The notes under the pieces were generated by a model. The model was not told the DNA's origin. It searched no databases and saw nothing but the letters and a program-made list of their open reading frames with translations. This document shows, piece by piece, positions 1-11,600 of a DNA stretch of 64,000 nt. The number at the start of each line of letters is the position of its first letter. Within the stretch, counting starts at the first letter, position 1. Source of the DNA: Verrucomicrobiia bacterium DG1235 (GTDB lineage: Bacteria; Verrucomicrobiota; Verrucomicrobiia; Opitutales; Opitutaceae); the NCBI GenBank assembly GCA_000155695.1, contig DS990592.1, forward strand, positions 2,008,556 through 2,072,555. Reading direction: 5' to 3'. The position numbers and the translations under genes were made by a program.

Positions 1-1
1 C

Positions 2-1195
2 ACGTACCATTACTTCGTTCGAGCGTCATGGGGAACTCAAGTTGACCTGCTGATTTTCGGTAAGACAATTCCTGCACGCTTCTTCTACCCTTCGACGTCT
101 TCGGACGAAGTTCCAGATCTCCTATACCACACCCAAGAATCGAGCTTCAGCGGTGCCTTCTTCCTGCTAGAAAGCGAATCCACCTCCGCGCCAAGCCTCA
201 TCTGGCCTGAAAACAAGGACCTTCTCAGCGAGACAATAATAGAGGAGCTCGGCACGATCACAAGAGCGGCGACAGTGGACTGGACGGCAAACTTAGCGCT
301 TATCAACTCTCCTGCAGGCATTGAAATCGAATGGGATCCCTTTCAGTCATTCGGAAGAAACTCTAGTATTCAAACTTTAGATATCACCAGAGACATCCCG
401 GAACCGACTCCTCCCAGCGAGATCGTAATTGATTCAATCACTACTCCTGGGACCATTCATATAAGCTGGAAAGCCAGCCTAAGCGCCGCTTCCTATACAA
501 TATACAGATCCACATCTGACAATCGCCAACTCGCTACGAAGATAGCCGAAAACACAACAGCCGTCACCTACACAGATTCAAATATCATCCCCGGCGAAGA
601 AATCACAATCCTATCAGACGCTCACCCCGGTTACGCGTTTTCCAATTGGCTAATAAACGATGAATCCGTTCAAAGCTCAAACAGCTATACAATAATGATC
701 GAATCGGACACGCACGTCGAAGCAAGCTACGAACTAGCGATGCCAGAGAGTTATATAAACTGGATCGACCAGATATCTCCTTCGACAATAAACCTTCATC
801 TAATAGGACCTGACAAAGATATCGATCGCGATGGCTTGGTAAACTACCTCGAATATATACTCGCTACCGACGAGCCCACGCATCCTTCGGAACGAACTGA
901 CTACGTCGCCCTCAGCCCAATAGAAAACGGCAACAAGCTAGCGATTCAGTTTTCCGCAATCCCCTCGCTACAAAGCGGCGAGCTCTGGGTCGCTTCGTCA
1001 ACTGATTTGAAAAACTGGCAAAATGCCCAGCTACTCTTTGACGACCAAGATTGGACCCTAGAAGGTGATACCGCATTCGATATGAGCATCGAATCAGAAC
1101 TCGCCATTTCCACCGAAGGCCGCTGGGAAATAAACCTCACGATGGATAGCCAACAACAAATGTGGATTCGACTATTCTCACCCCTATCAAACTAG
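2..1195 (+). CDS. secreted protein with Fn3-like and InlB-type repeat domains, 5' end outside window
   Basis: The frame is open from the first complete codon at position 2, so the gene starts upstream of the window and about 398 codons are visible. After an unassigned N-terminal part there is a fibronectin-III-like stretch beginning PPSEIVIDSIT near visible residue 136. An InlB/bacterial-repeat-like segment with the GYAFSNW core follows. The C-terminal region contains the D-x-D-x-DGLVNYLEY pattern often seen near the end of verrucomicrobial surface proteins. It is most likely an exported adhesion, polymer-binding or autotransported protein. No catalytic motif is visible and the function is unknown. 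Confidence 0.75.
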   Translation, partial: TYHYFVRASWGTQVDLLIFGKTIPARFFYPSTSSDEVPDLLYHTQESSFSGAFFLLESESTSAPSLIWPENKDLLSETIIEELGTITRAATVDWTANLALINSPAGIEIEWDPFQSFGRNSSIQTLDITRDIPEPTPPSEIVIDSITTPGTIHISWKASLSAASYTIYRSTSDNRQLATKIAENTTAVTYTDSNIIPGEEITILSDAHPGYAFSNWLINDESVQSSNSYTIMIESDTHVEASYELAMPESYINWIDQISPSTINLHLIGPDKDIDRDGLVNYLEYILATDEPTHPSERTDYVALSPIENGNKLAIQFSAIPSLQSGELWVASSTDLKNWQNAQLLFDDQDWTLEGDTAFDMSIESELAISTEGRWEINLTMDSQQQMWIRLFSPLSN

Positions 1196-1263
1196 GAAAA
1201 CAATCTATGCTCTCAAACAAAGTGGACAAACTCTCAGTAATCTTGAACCGCAGCGTGTACATT

Positions 1264-1283
1264 CCCCGCCGCTTGCGGCGGGG
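1264..1283. other. GC-rich perfect hairpin downstream of the secreted-protein gene
   Basis: A 9-bp perfect stem CCCCGCCGC/GCGGCGGGG encloses a two-base loop about 70 bp after the stop codon at 1195. There is no clear T-tract on either side. It may act as a transcript-stabilising hairpin or a weak terminator for the upstream gene. Confidence 0.4.
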
Positions 1284-1323
1284 TTGCAATCCAAGGGCGC
1301 AGATATTCACTTTAAGCCCCCTC

Positions 1324-1361
1324 AAAAAAAGCCTCTTCCGCAACGATTTACGAAAGAGACT
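1324..1361 (-). terminator. Rho-independent terminator of tRNA-Pro
   Basis: Read on the minus strand, an 11-bp stem (AGTCTCTTTCG pairing with CGGAAGAGGCT, with G-U pairs) encloses a 10-base loop. It is followed by seven T residues, directly downstream of the tRNA 3' end. Confidence 0.75.
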
Positions 1362-1371
1362 TCTTTTCAAA

Positions 1372-1448
1372 TGGTCGGGCTAGCGGGATTCGAACCCACG
1401 ACCTCTTGTCCCCCAGACAAGCGCGCTACCAGGCTGCGCCATAGCCCG
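1372..1448 (-). tRNA. tRNA-Pro (anticodon GGG), CCA encoded
   Basis: The minus strand folds into a full cloverleaf. The acceptor stem CGGGCTA pairs with TAGCCCG, with discriminator A and an encoded CCA (1372-1374). The anticodon arm CTTGT-CTGGGGG-ACAAG gives anticodon GGG, and the T loop is TTCGAAT. It delivers proline to the CCC/CCT codon box. A strong terminator follows it. Confidence 0.95.
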
Positions 1449-1516
1449 AATTTGAAAGAGCGGCCAATCTGTACAGCCACTCCGTGAAGATCAATGAAAA
1501 CTTGCGGGAATTTCGC

Positions 1517-2500
<984 letters not shown>

Positions 2501-2657
2501 CGGATAAAGTGTTCACTGGCCGCTTTTCGGAATTTCCCCCTAGCCGCCTGCTAAAAATTCGAGCCGCCAGTAGAAGTTTCACTGGGAAAAATGCAAGAAA
2601 ACAAGAGTAACGCAGATACGAGTCCACCGGCTGCGCGCTCGCCCGCTCCACCCTCGC

Positions 2658-3692
2658 CTAGCTCCAGTCGCTACGCCTCAACGTCTCCCCCGCTATCCAC
2701 TTGCTCTCCACCATCAGGATTCTCGGATTCTCGGGAATTCCGAAATCCTGGTTCATGATGCGAGACGCGAGCAGCTCCACAGACCATGCCCCAATCAATT
2801 CCTGGTTCTGCTGCATTCCCGACAAATTCGTGCCGTCGAGCAATTGGCTCACTGCCGCTATCCCAATATCGCCTGGAACACTTATCCCGTTGGAATCCAA
2901 AACCTTCTGTAGCTTGTCCAACTCGCCGTACAGGTGCACGCACACGATCACATCCGGTCGGTTTCCCCTCACCCACTCTAACGTCGGTCCCGCCTCGATC
3001 TCCTTCGTCCGCAACACAGGCATCAACGCAGCATTTCCCAGCACATGCTCGCACCAACCTAAATAGGCACTCGGAAAAACGTGCGCGCTGCGGCTCTCCT
3101 CATACTCGCCCAACAACAGGCCAGGCCGACGATATCCCATCGCATACAAACGCTCCAAGGTTTGATAGAGATCATTGAAAAAATGACTCGTAACCCGGTG
3201 CAAGGGCGTCGAAATGCTCAATCCCTGCGTCACCACCGCGTAATGGTCCAGCTCCGCCGGAAACTCCTGCTCGAAATCCGGACTGCCAAAACAGAGCAAC
3301 CCCTGAATTCCACGCGTATCTAGAACAGAACGAAAACGGGCCGGACTCATCCCTGGCGCCTTCAACCCGAGGGACTCAAGCCGATACCCGAGCGTTTCCG
3401 CTCGCTTCTGCATCGACTGGTAGATCGACGTCAAATGCTTGGACTGCTCCCACGGCCGCAAAGTGTCGTAGAACGATATCACCCCGAAACACGCTTCACT
3501 AGGACGCGTCCCGTTCAGCCGCAGGTGGCTCATCAGCTCGTTTAGCTTCGCATTGGGCCGGTAGCCGATACGCTCAGCCTCCTTCATCACTTTCTCGCGA
3601 GTCTTAGCCGAAATCTTCGGGCTACTGCGCAAAGCGAGGGAAACGGTGGACGGGGATAAATCCAGGCAATTGGCTATTTTTCTAACACTCAT
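2658..3692 (-). CDS. LacI-family transcriptional regulator
   Basis: The product is 344 residues, the normal length for the family. The N-terminal helix-turn-helix reads VRKIANCLDLSPSTVSLALRSS and is followed by the hinge-region signature GYRPNAKLNELM. The rest is the periplasmic-binding-protein-like effector domain, which usually senses a sugar. It is divergent from the TonB-dependent receptor at 4330 across 637 bp, so it plausibly controls that receptor and itself. A short GGAAAAACG motif abuts its start codon and recurs at 3861 beside an inverted repeat. The inducer cannot be deduced from sequence. Confidence 0.9.
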   Translation of the reverse strand: MSVRKIANCLDLSPSTVSLALRSSPKISAKTREKVMKEAERIGYRPNAKLNELMSHLRLNGTRPSEACFGVISFYDTLRPWEQSKHLTSIYQSMQKRAETLGYRLESLGLKAPGMSPARFRSVLDTRGIQGLLCFGSPDFEQEFPAELDHYAVVTQGLSISTPLHRVTSHFFNDLYQTLERLYAMGYRRPGLLLGEYEESRSAHVFPSAYLGWCEHVLGNAALMPVLRTKEIEAGPTLEWVRGNRPDVIVCVHLYGELDKLQKVLDSNGISVPGDIGIAAVSQLLDGTNLSGMQQNQELIGAWSVELLASRIMNQDFGIPENPRILMVESKWIAGETLRRSDWS

Positions 3693-4329
3693 GGAAAAAC
3701 GTTAAGCGGTTTGGGGAATACCAGAAGACCTTGGCATTTTTTCAGAGTCAACGTCTAATTGTACATCGCTGTTTTTGGGAAAATCTAAACTCCCTGAGAT
3801 CCATTTCACTAATGCTACACCCACAATCGGCCGTACTCAAACTTAGACTAATGGCATAGGGGAAAAACGCTACAGCGTGAGCAGCCCTAATGAGGGCACC
3901 GAAACGTCTTCAACGTTTACCAATACCCTAATTGATCTAGCCCCTGAAGGTCTTAAGTCTCCGGTTCTTACTAAAGTAGAATTACTTCGCTTTTTTTACT
4001 ACCTAATCCCGCCTACTAACTACCCCTCGTCCGTAAGCGAATCAGGTCCAAGCACCTTATTCCTGCCGTATACTACCCCCACTTGAAACCTCGCCTTCCA
4101 ATCCGTGGATTCGCGACCACTGACACTCGCCCCTGCGCCGTGCCAGAAACGCCTGCGCCCTCGACCCGAATGACGACTATGCGGCTCCCAATGAGACAAT
4201 CCCCCAGACGCGATCCGTCCGAAAACGCTACCCCAGCCACCGACGCGACGCATTAAGAGTTTACCCACGGCCGACGGCCTCTGCCCGACGCCTAACACCA
4301 ACCCATACCCAAAAAAACAAACTACATCT
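3693..4329. promoter_or_regulatory. divergent intergenic region between LacI regulator and TonB receptor, with candidate operators
   Basis: No convincing gene lies in this 637-bp gap. Two copies of GGAAAAACG(T/C)TA occur, at 3693-3704 (directly at the regulator's start) and at 3861-3872. The second overlaps the perfect inverted repeat ACGCT-AC-AGCGT (3867-3878). CG-centred inverted repeats are typical LacI-family operators, so both are candidate binding sites. The promoter of the receptor was not located with confidence. Confidence 0.35.
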
Positions 4330-7300
4330 ATGCAAACAACCGCCATAGAATCCAAAGCCCTAGCCAGGCGGCGATCCATTCGCATCGCCTTTGCTCTAGG
4401 TCTCATTGGCTGCGCCCCGCTCGCGTTTCCGCAAGCGGAACAGTCCGATGAAGAAGAGGATATATTCGAGCTGAGTCCCTTCGAGGTCACAGGAGAAGAC
4501 AATCAAGGCTACCGCGCCACTTCGACCCTTGCTGGTACTCGTATCCGCACGGACTTGAAGGATGTCGGCTCCGCCATCTCCGTCTACACCGAGTCCTTCC
4601 TCGATGACGTCGGAGCCACGGACAACGGCACTCTGCTTCAGTACGCCACCAACGCCGAAGTAGGAGGCACGCAAGGCACCTACTCTGGCGCCTCGGCAGG
4701 CTCGGAGCTCAATGAAGAAAGCTCGTTGATCAATCCCACCACCAACAACCGCATACGCGGGCTTAGCGCCGCGGAAAACACCCGCGACTTCTTCGTGTCG
4801 GATATCCCATGGGATTCCTATAACGTTGAGCGCATCGATGTACAGCGCGGACCGAACTCGATTCTCTTCGGATTGGGCAAGCCAGCCGGCATCGTGAACG
4901 CGACGATCGCAGGCGCCGCCTTCGAAAACGAAGGCGAAGCGCAAATCCGCTTCGGCTCCTACGGAAGTATTCGCACGAACGTCACTCTTAACAAGGTGCT
5001 GATCGAAGACGCCCTCGCAGTCCGTTTCTCGGGACTGATGGACAATCAAAAATTCCAGCAGGATCCCGCTTTCGAAGATGACGAGCGCCTTTATCTCGCC
5101 TTAAGGTGGGATCCGAAGATCGGTGGAGATGACTCCAGCACGAGCTTCAAGGTCAAGTTCGAGGACGGCAAGGTCGACGCCAATCGCCCACGTAGCGTGA
5201 CCCCAAACGACGCCATCACCGCATGGTTCCGTCCCACTAGCGACGCTTTTGGCGGAATGGGCAAATGGGTCCCAACCGACAACTACGCCGCATGGGAAGA
5301 AAGAGGCGACTACCCCTACTACACAGGTTCCGGAATCAATGCCCAGCAACCATACTGGCTATTTGACGGAGGCAACGGCGAAAACCTCGGCGTCCGCTCA
5401 GGATACATCAACGTCGGCGCTCGCAATTCCGACGGCTCCGTGCGCAACGCTTCCCAAGGACTTGAAGGCAGAGGCTACGCTGAGGAAATCCTAAGCATTG
5501 CCAACTTCAGCAGCACCGTCGCCAGCGATCTCGGTCTCGAATTCTCAGAATACGGGCAGCACAAGCGCGTGTCGCTGACCGATCCAAGCGTGTTCGACTT
5601 CTACAACACCTTGATCGACGGACCAAACAAGTCCGAGTTCTCAGATTGGGACGCCCTCAATCTAGACTTCTCGCAGACCTGGTTCAACGATCGCCTCGGT
5701 GTACAGCTCATCAAGGACAAGCAGAAGTTCATGCGCGGAGGAGACTCATTCCTCGGCTGGCGTCCAACCCTCACTATGGACATCAGCCAGACCAGAACCG
5801 ATCTGACCCCGAACCCGAACTTCGGACGCCCCTTCGTCACCTCCAGCGGCGGTGGAGACGGCAACTCCTACGAAAGCGAAAGGGACTACAATCGAGCCTC
5901 CGTATTCGCAGAAGTCCGCGCCGAAGACTTCATCGATAGCGACAGCTTCCTAGCCAAACTCCTAGGCAAGCACCGCTTCAATGGAGTATTCAGCGAAGAA
6001 GACTACCAGACCGAAAACAAGTCCTGGAGACGCGTAACGCACGACTCGGACTGGGTCGCGTATTGGAACGACGCCCCCGGCAGCTCCATCGGTACCGACT
6101 TCCGTCCACCGGTCGCCGTCACCTATCTCGGAGACTCGATCGCAGGCCTCTCTTCCGCCTCTGGCGCAAATATCCCAGGCATCCAGTCAAACGTGGATAT
6201 CTATAGCAGCCCCGTATACCTGTTCGACTCGAACTGGACCGGCGGCACCAACTATGGCGACGAATGGGTTCCACCCGCGTCACTTGCACCGATCTACGGC
6301 ACCGATCCATTGGCCGAGAACTCCAATCCCGCCAACTACGTCGGATGGACGACTCGCCAACTCGACGTGTGGCGCTACGACATGGGAGCCGATCCCCGTC
6401 TATTGACAGGAGCTGCCCTCTCTCAACGCGAGACGGAATCCAAGGCCCTAACCTGGCAAGCCTTCCTCTGGGATGGAGCAATCGTTCCAACTCTCGGCTG
6501 GCGTGAAGATACCGTTAAATCGCGAGGCATGGTCGCTAACTCCGTCGCATCTAATCGCGGCATCAGAGATACGTCTCCTGAAAACTACCGTTTGCCTAGC
6601 ACCTATCCAGACGATCAAGTATTCACAGACACATCTAGAAGCCGCGGCGTGGTGGTACACCTCAACCAGATCTTCAACGACAGTCTGCCCATCGACGTCA
6701 GCGTCTCTTACAACGAGTCCAGCAACTTCGAAGTCACCGACGTTCGTCGCGACTTGTACGGCAATCCTATAGACAACCCGACTGGTGAAACCGAAGACAT
6801 CGGCATCGCATTCGCCACCAAGGACGGCAGGTACTCATTCCGCGCCGTTAAGTACGAATCCGAAGTCAAGGGCGGAAGCACGAGCCTCAATGTTGGAAAC
6901 CTCGGCGCAACGGTCCGTGAAGGCCTCAAAATGCGTAACGTTTTCCTCTACGATCTCGGCGTCTACAATTGGGAATCTCGCGGACAAGAGTCTAGCCGTA
7001 ACACTTGGGGCGGCAACAACCCCGAAGAAGGCGAACCTGGCCATGTACCCGACTTCAATGGCGGCGCCTACGCGGACATCACTCCAGCTGACGGTCGAGC
7101 CTATGAGGATGCGGCAATCAGCACCTGGAACGAAATCCAAGGCTGGCTAACGGACAAAGGCTTCTTCGAGGCATGGGGCTTCACCCCCGTACCTCTACAG
7201 TACCTGACCGACCGCTCGACCTATGAAGCGACTCTAGACAACGGCTCGCCTCCAAACCCAGCGTCTCAGTACATCCCTGCGGATACATCGACTGTAACCA

Positions 7301-8001
7301 GCTACGGAGAAACCGCTCCGCAGAACTTCACTGCCACTGCGGATAACATATCCAAGGGCTACGAGTTCGAGTTCACCGCGAACCCAACCGACAACTGGAG
7401 AATCGCCTTCAACGCCTCCAAGACGGAAGCGATCAACAACAACGTTGGCGGTCCGCTCATCGAAGAATTCGTGAACTACATGGATTCCAAGATCGTTGGA
7501 ACTCCTGCGGGCGACATGCCTCGTTGGGGCAATCCTGGTGGAGCGATCAATCGTTCCATCTACCAGAACTTCCGTTCCGAGTACGTTCGCATGAAACTGC
7601 AGGAAGGCACCGCCGTTCCCGAGCTTCGTAAATGGCGCTACAACGTCGTCACCAACTACAGCTTCACCGACGGCAAGTTCAAGGGTGTTGGCGTAGGTGG
7701 TAGCTACCGCTGGCAAGACAAGGTAGCAATCGGCTACCCGCTCGTTCCACAAGGCAACTTGTACGGCTTCGATGTAACTTCGCCAATCTTCGGTCCATCG
7801 GAAGACTCTATCGACCTCTGGGCTAGCTACGGAAAGGAGCTCACCGACAAGATCGACTGGAAGATCCAGCTTAACATTCGAAACGCCTTCGCAAAGGAAG
7901 AGCTGATACCTATATCAGTCCAACCGGATAACGAAACAATCGCCGGTGTTCGAATCGCCCCGAACCAAGAATGGGCAATTACAAACACCTTTAGCTTCTA
8001 G
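4330..8001 (+). CDS. TonB-dependent outer-membrane receptor
   Basis: The product is 1,223 residues, a large member of the family. A basic N-terminus and hydrophobic segment (RRRSIRIAFALGLIGCAPLAFPQ) form a signal peptide. The mature protein begins with ELSPFEVTGE, the N-terminal motif of Opitutae-type receptors. The plug domain follows with RGPNSILFGLGKPAGIVN near residues 174-191. The remainder is a 22-strand-type barrel ending in an aromatic residue (NTFSF), as expected for BAM-mediated insertion. The substrate is unknown; divergence from a LacI regulator suggests a carbohydrate or sugar-linked compound. An intrinsic terminator follows directly. Confidence 0.93.
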   Translation: MQTTAIESKALARRRSIRIAFALGLIGCAPLAFPQAEQSDEEEDIFELSPFEVTGEDNQGYRATSTLAGTRIRTDLKDVGSAISVYTESFLDDVGATDNGTLLQYATNAEVGGTQGTYSGASAGSELNEESSLINPTTNNRIRGLSAAENTRDFFVSDIPWDSYNVERIDVQRGPNSILFGLGKPAGIVNATIAGAAFENEGEAQIRFGSYGSIRTNVTLNKVLIEDALAVRFSGLMDNQKFQQDPAFEDDERLYLALRWDPKIGGDDSSTSFKVKFEDGKVDANRPRSVTPNDAITAWFRPTSDAFGGMGKWVPTDNYAAWEERGDYPYYTGSGINAQQPYWLFDGGNGENLGVRSGYINVGARNSDGSVRNASQGLEGRGYAEEILSIANFSSTVASDLGLEFSEYGQHKRVSLTDPSVFDFYNTLIDGPNKSEFSDWDALNLDFSQTWFNDRLGVQLIKDKQKFMRGGDSFLGWRPTLTMDISQTRTDLTPNPNFGRPFVTSSGGGDGNSYESERDYNRASVFAEVRAEDFIDSDSFLAKLLGKHRFNGVFSEEDYQTENKSWRRVTHDSDWVAYWNDAPGSSIGTDFRPPVAVTYLGDSIAGLSSASGANIPGIQSNVDIYSSPVYLFDSNWTGGTNYGDEWVPPASLAPIYGTDPLAENSNPANYVGWTTRQLDVWRYDMGADPRLLTGAALSQRETESKALTWQAFLWDGAIVPTLGWREDTVKSRGMVANSVASNRGIRDTSPENYRLPSTYPDDQVFTDTSRSRGVVVHLNQIFNDSLPIDVSVSYNESSNFEVTDVRRDLYGNPIDNPTGETEDIGIAFATKDGRYSFRAVKYESEVKGGSTSLNVGNLGATVREGLKMRNVFLYDLGVYNWESRGQESSRNTWGGNNPEEGEPGHVPDFNGGAYADITPADGRAYEDAAISTWNEIQGWLTDKGFFEAWGFTPVPLQYLTDRSTYEATLDNGSPPNPASQYIPADTSTVTSYGETAPQNFTATADNISKGYEFEFTANPTDNWRIAFNASKTEAINNNVGGPLIEEFVNYMDSKIVGTPAGDMPRWGNPGGAINRSIYQNFRSEYVRMKLQEGTAVPELRKWRYNVVTNYSFTDGKFKGVGVGGSYRWQDKVAIGYPLVPQGNLYGFDVTSPIFGPSEDSIDLWASYGKELTDKIDWKIQLNIRNAFAKEELIPISVQPDNETIAGVRIAPNQEWAITNTFSF

Positions 8002-8025
8002 TTAGTAATTAGAATTATTCCCATC

Positions 8026-8057
8026 AAGCTCCCTGCCGCAAGGCAGGGAGCTTTTTT
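8026..8057 (+). terminator. Rho-independent terminator of the TonB receptor gene
   Basis: A 12-bp perfect stem (AAGCTCCCTGCC with GGCAGGGAGCTT) around a GCAA loop runs into a T-tract, 24 bp after the receptor stop codon. Confidence 0.93.
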
Positions 8058-8240
8058 GTATAGTCCAATATCTTCATAACCAGACTGCTACGCGCCCTTC
8101 CTCTCAGCTAGGATCAATAAACACAGAAAGCCCCCATTCACTTATTATATAGAGACCATTCTTTTATAACTATTCTTTTCCAGAAGCAGACCGGAACAAA
8201 CACTTTACGGATACATAGAGCCCACCTAATCTAAACGCAT

Positions 8241-8678
8241 ATGAACAGGATCCAATTCGTCACAGCTCTCTTTACTATCCTTACATCAGCCCTGCTCACG
8301 GCCTGCAATACGACCGAAAGCCCCAGTGCCTCAAACGCGGCCGGCGACTCGGTCCTAGATATCGCTAAAGGAAGTTCCACCGAAGACCTCATCGCCCTAC
8401 TGGGAGAGCCGAAGACAATAAAAGCCTACGAAGGCGATCCGGAAAACGTTACGATATGGATCTACGAAACCGAAAAATCCCAAACGGATATGGTTGCCTA
8501 CGAAACCCAAGAAATACCGTACATCGACCCTATCACCGGCGAAGAAAGAATGATCGAAGAACCCCTCTACAAAGCAGAAACCAAAACGAGAACTCAAATA
8601 ACCCAAGTGTATGTCGTCGATGAAAAAGTCATCGGTTGGAAAGTCGATTTCGAAGAAAAGCGACAGCTAAACAACTAG
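8241..8678 (+). CDS. small lipoprotein, BamE/SmpA-like fold suspected
   Basis: The product is 145 residues with a lipoprotein signal ending in the lipobox LTAC at about residues 19-22. The mature part contains IAKGSSTEDLIALLGEPK, which matches the G-x-s-x-x-x-l-x-x-LGxP pattern of SmpA/OmlA (BamE-like) domains. A charged stretch and a predicted final strand follow. Such domains are periplasmic and often assist outer-membrane assembly, but the assignment is by pattern only. It ends 4 bp from the stop codon of the convergent FG-GAP gene. Confidence 0.7.
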   Translation: MNRIQFVTALFTILTSALLTACNTTESPSASNAAGDSVLDIAKGSSTEDLIALLGEPKTIKAYEGDPENVTIWIYETEKSQTDMVAYETQEIPYIDPITGEERMIEEPLYKAETKTRTQITQVYVVDEKVIGWKVDFEEKRQLNN

Positions 8679-8682
8679 CAAG

Positions 8683-11600
8683 CTACTCGCTTATCTCCAC
8701 GTATCCAGATTTCTCATTCAATTCAACCTCAGCACTCTCTCCCGAAGCCCATCGCACTCGTAGTTCAAGGCTGTCCATAGGCTCACTCGGCACCGAGAAA
8801 AATAAAGTCGCTGTCGATTGACTTGCAAACCCTCCGCCAGCCTGAACTTCAGAAAGCTGCACTACGTCCTCGCCACTCACGAGAGCAACCCGAGCTCCAA
8901 TCCCATCCGGATTCCCACCCTTGCCTCTCAATCTTACAGCGATCGACCGCATTCCCTCCTGAGCTAGATTTCCAAAAGCCATCATCGATTGGTTATTCCG
9001 GCTAACGACCGCATCAGGTCTCGCGTCACCATTGAAATCCACCAAAGCGAGAGCCTTGGGATTGCCAGTCACCAGCCAGCCGCTCTCCTCGATCGAAGCC
9101 ACCTCGAAATCGCCCGCGCCATTTCCATACAGCAGGCAACCAAGTCCGCTATCGAAACGACCCTGGGCAGGGATTGATGAATAGTCGTTGTTCACCAACA
9201 ACAAATCGCTTTTCCCATCGCCGTCAAAATCCGCCGCAGCCATCCCTTGCGTCGGCGAAATTTGAGCCAGCCGCGGCAGAGGTTTGAATACAAAACCACC
9301 CGTAGGCTGACTGAGCAAAACACCGCTCCGCAACTCGCCAGCTTCATAAACCTCAGCGTCAGCCAGCGCCTCCTCTCCCAAAATCTCCCCAAGCGTAGCA
9401 GCAGAAAACGCGTCGTTAGACGGAAAACGCTTCATGACAGCGGGAATTTTCGAAGCCAGCTCCCCGCGACTTGCAACCGGATAGAGCACTCCTTCAACAT
9501 TATATGACAAAACAAGCTGAGGCTCACCGCTTCCCGAAAAATCATTAACGAACAACTTCATCGGATGCTCTCGCGTTGCAGAGTAAAACGTATTCATACC
9601 CTGGTTACCTAACGCGTAGTCCATTCGCCCGTCTTGATTGAAGTCCGCCGCCACGATTGATTTCCACATACCCGGGCCAGTCGTATCAAATCCCCAGTCT
9701 TCGGATACATCCTCCAAAGACCCGCCCGCCACATTGCGAAAGAACCGCACCCCTCCCCACTCCAAAGCGACAACAAGATCGATCCAGCCATCCCCATCGA
9801 CATCCGTCGCCAAAGCGGAGGTCACCAAACCCACTTCGGCCAAATCGGGAGCGAAGCCATTCGTCGCGTCCTTCATTCGACCTTTCTCCTGAAGGAGCAA
9901 GGCACTGTAAGCAGGTTCGGGATAATACCCGGGAAACAAGCGCCCTCCCAAAAACAAATCCAAGCGACCGTCCCGATCGAAATCCGCCGCTACCGCCGCT
10001 CCCACGCTTATCGGCAAAGATGGCAAGAAGCCCTCCGGCGCCCGCGAAAATCCGCCCCGTCCATCACTAAGCCAAAGCCGAGACTCATATTCGGGCTCTT
10101 CAGCCGGCAGCGCCGCTCCTCCTGCCGTAAACAACAAGTCGTTCGCGCCATCTCCATTCGCGTCAAAGATGAGAGGTGGTCCATCGTTAATTGAAGGCGC
10201 CTTGCCCAACGCACCTGTATTCAACATCTGATACGCCTCACCCGCTCGCTTGAAGATTTTCGGGCCATCCACCGCAGTTGCTCCCTTCACAATCTCATCC
10301 ATCCCGTCTCCATCGAGATCGCCAACAGCCAGACCGGGACCACGCCGATTAAAACGGCGATGCAACAACGGCTGCGAAACCGTGCCCTCCAAAACCTCCT
10401 CTCGCTGAGTTACCCCAAGCCCCATCGCTTCAGTGACCTCCACAAACTGCGGACGCGTCTCCTCCTCCGGCGAAATCTCTACCAAACCATCCGTATCCGG
10501 CTCAGTCACTTTGTAACGCTGGCCCGTCGATAAATCTTTTAACACCTGCTCCCGCCCACTCGGCCATACGATCCTAAGCGAATCAATCGTCTCCTCAGTC
10601 CCAAACCCAAAATGAACAACCGGCTCACTCGTAGAAAGGTAACCGCGAGTCGATATCAACTGGCGAACTTGCAGTCCCGACTTGGTAGTCGCTTCGACGC
10701 GAGCGCCCAGCCCAAACCGGTTCGATGCCGTTCCCTTCAATTCGATGATAACATTATTTCCGCTTCTGCTGTCGTTGCGCAGTATCGTTGCTCCCTCCTC
10801 GTAGTTGGTAAAAACAATATCGAGATCCCCATCGCCGTCGAAATCCCCCAAGGCCGAACCGAAACTCACTCCCACCTTATCAAGCCCCCACTCTGCTCCC
10901 ACCTCTTCGAAAACCAGCTCTCCACGATTGACATAGGCCAGATTGGCCTGAGCTAGAACCGGGCTGATCTTCGTTATTCGAATACGCCCAAACACATTCA
11001 CAGCTCTCAGTTTCTTTACGATGAAGTCGAGATTGTTGTGCTCCCGATCCATCCCATTCGTTACGAATAAATCGAGAAGACCATCACTATTCAGATCTTC
11101 AAACCGCGGCGACCAAGTCCAGTTCGTGCCGGGCAGCCCCGCCAAGTGAGCCGCTTCCATACTGCGATCTGTTCCAGTATTCAAATACAACGAGTTTAGG
11201 TGAATCTGAACAGCTGCATCCAATCGCTCATTCTGCGCCGGATCCAGCATCGCCCGAGTGTCCGCGATTCCTCTCTGCGTAAACTCGTGATCCGTGCCGG
11301 CCATGTCTGCCACGAACAAATCGATGTGCCCGTCTTTGTTTAAATCCCCTATATCCGACCCCATCGACGAAAACGGCGTGTGCGGCAGAGCGTGATCAAT
11401 CGCATTCGAAAAAGTGCCGTCCTTATTGTTTCGATACAGAAAATCTGGCGGGGCGAAATCGTTCGCGATATACAGGTCAAGCCAGCCATCTTCATTCTGG
11501 TCCCACCAAGTCGCCGAATGCCCCTGCGTCGCTTGCTCGAGAATTCCCGCCGCTTCCGTTACATCCCTAAAAGTGCCGTCTCCATTGTTGCGGAACAGAA

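Noticed and set aside
1284-1487. A + strand frame reading GFEPTTSCPPDKRATRLRHSP across tRNA-Pro
   Set aside because: This is a well-known spurious translation of a tRNA gene on the opposite strand, not a protein.
3877-4086. A 69-residue + strand frame upstream of the TonB receptor
   Set aside because: It overlaps a plausible regulatory region, has no start signal or domain, and its composition is Ser/Pro/Thr-rich without family support.
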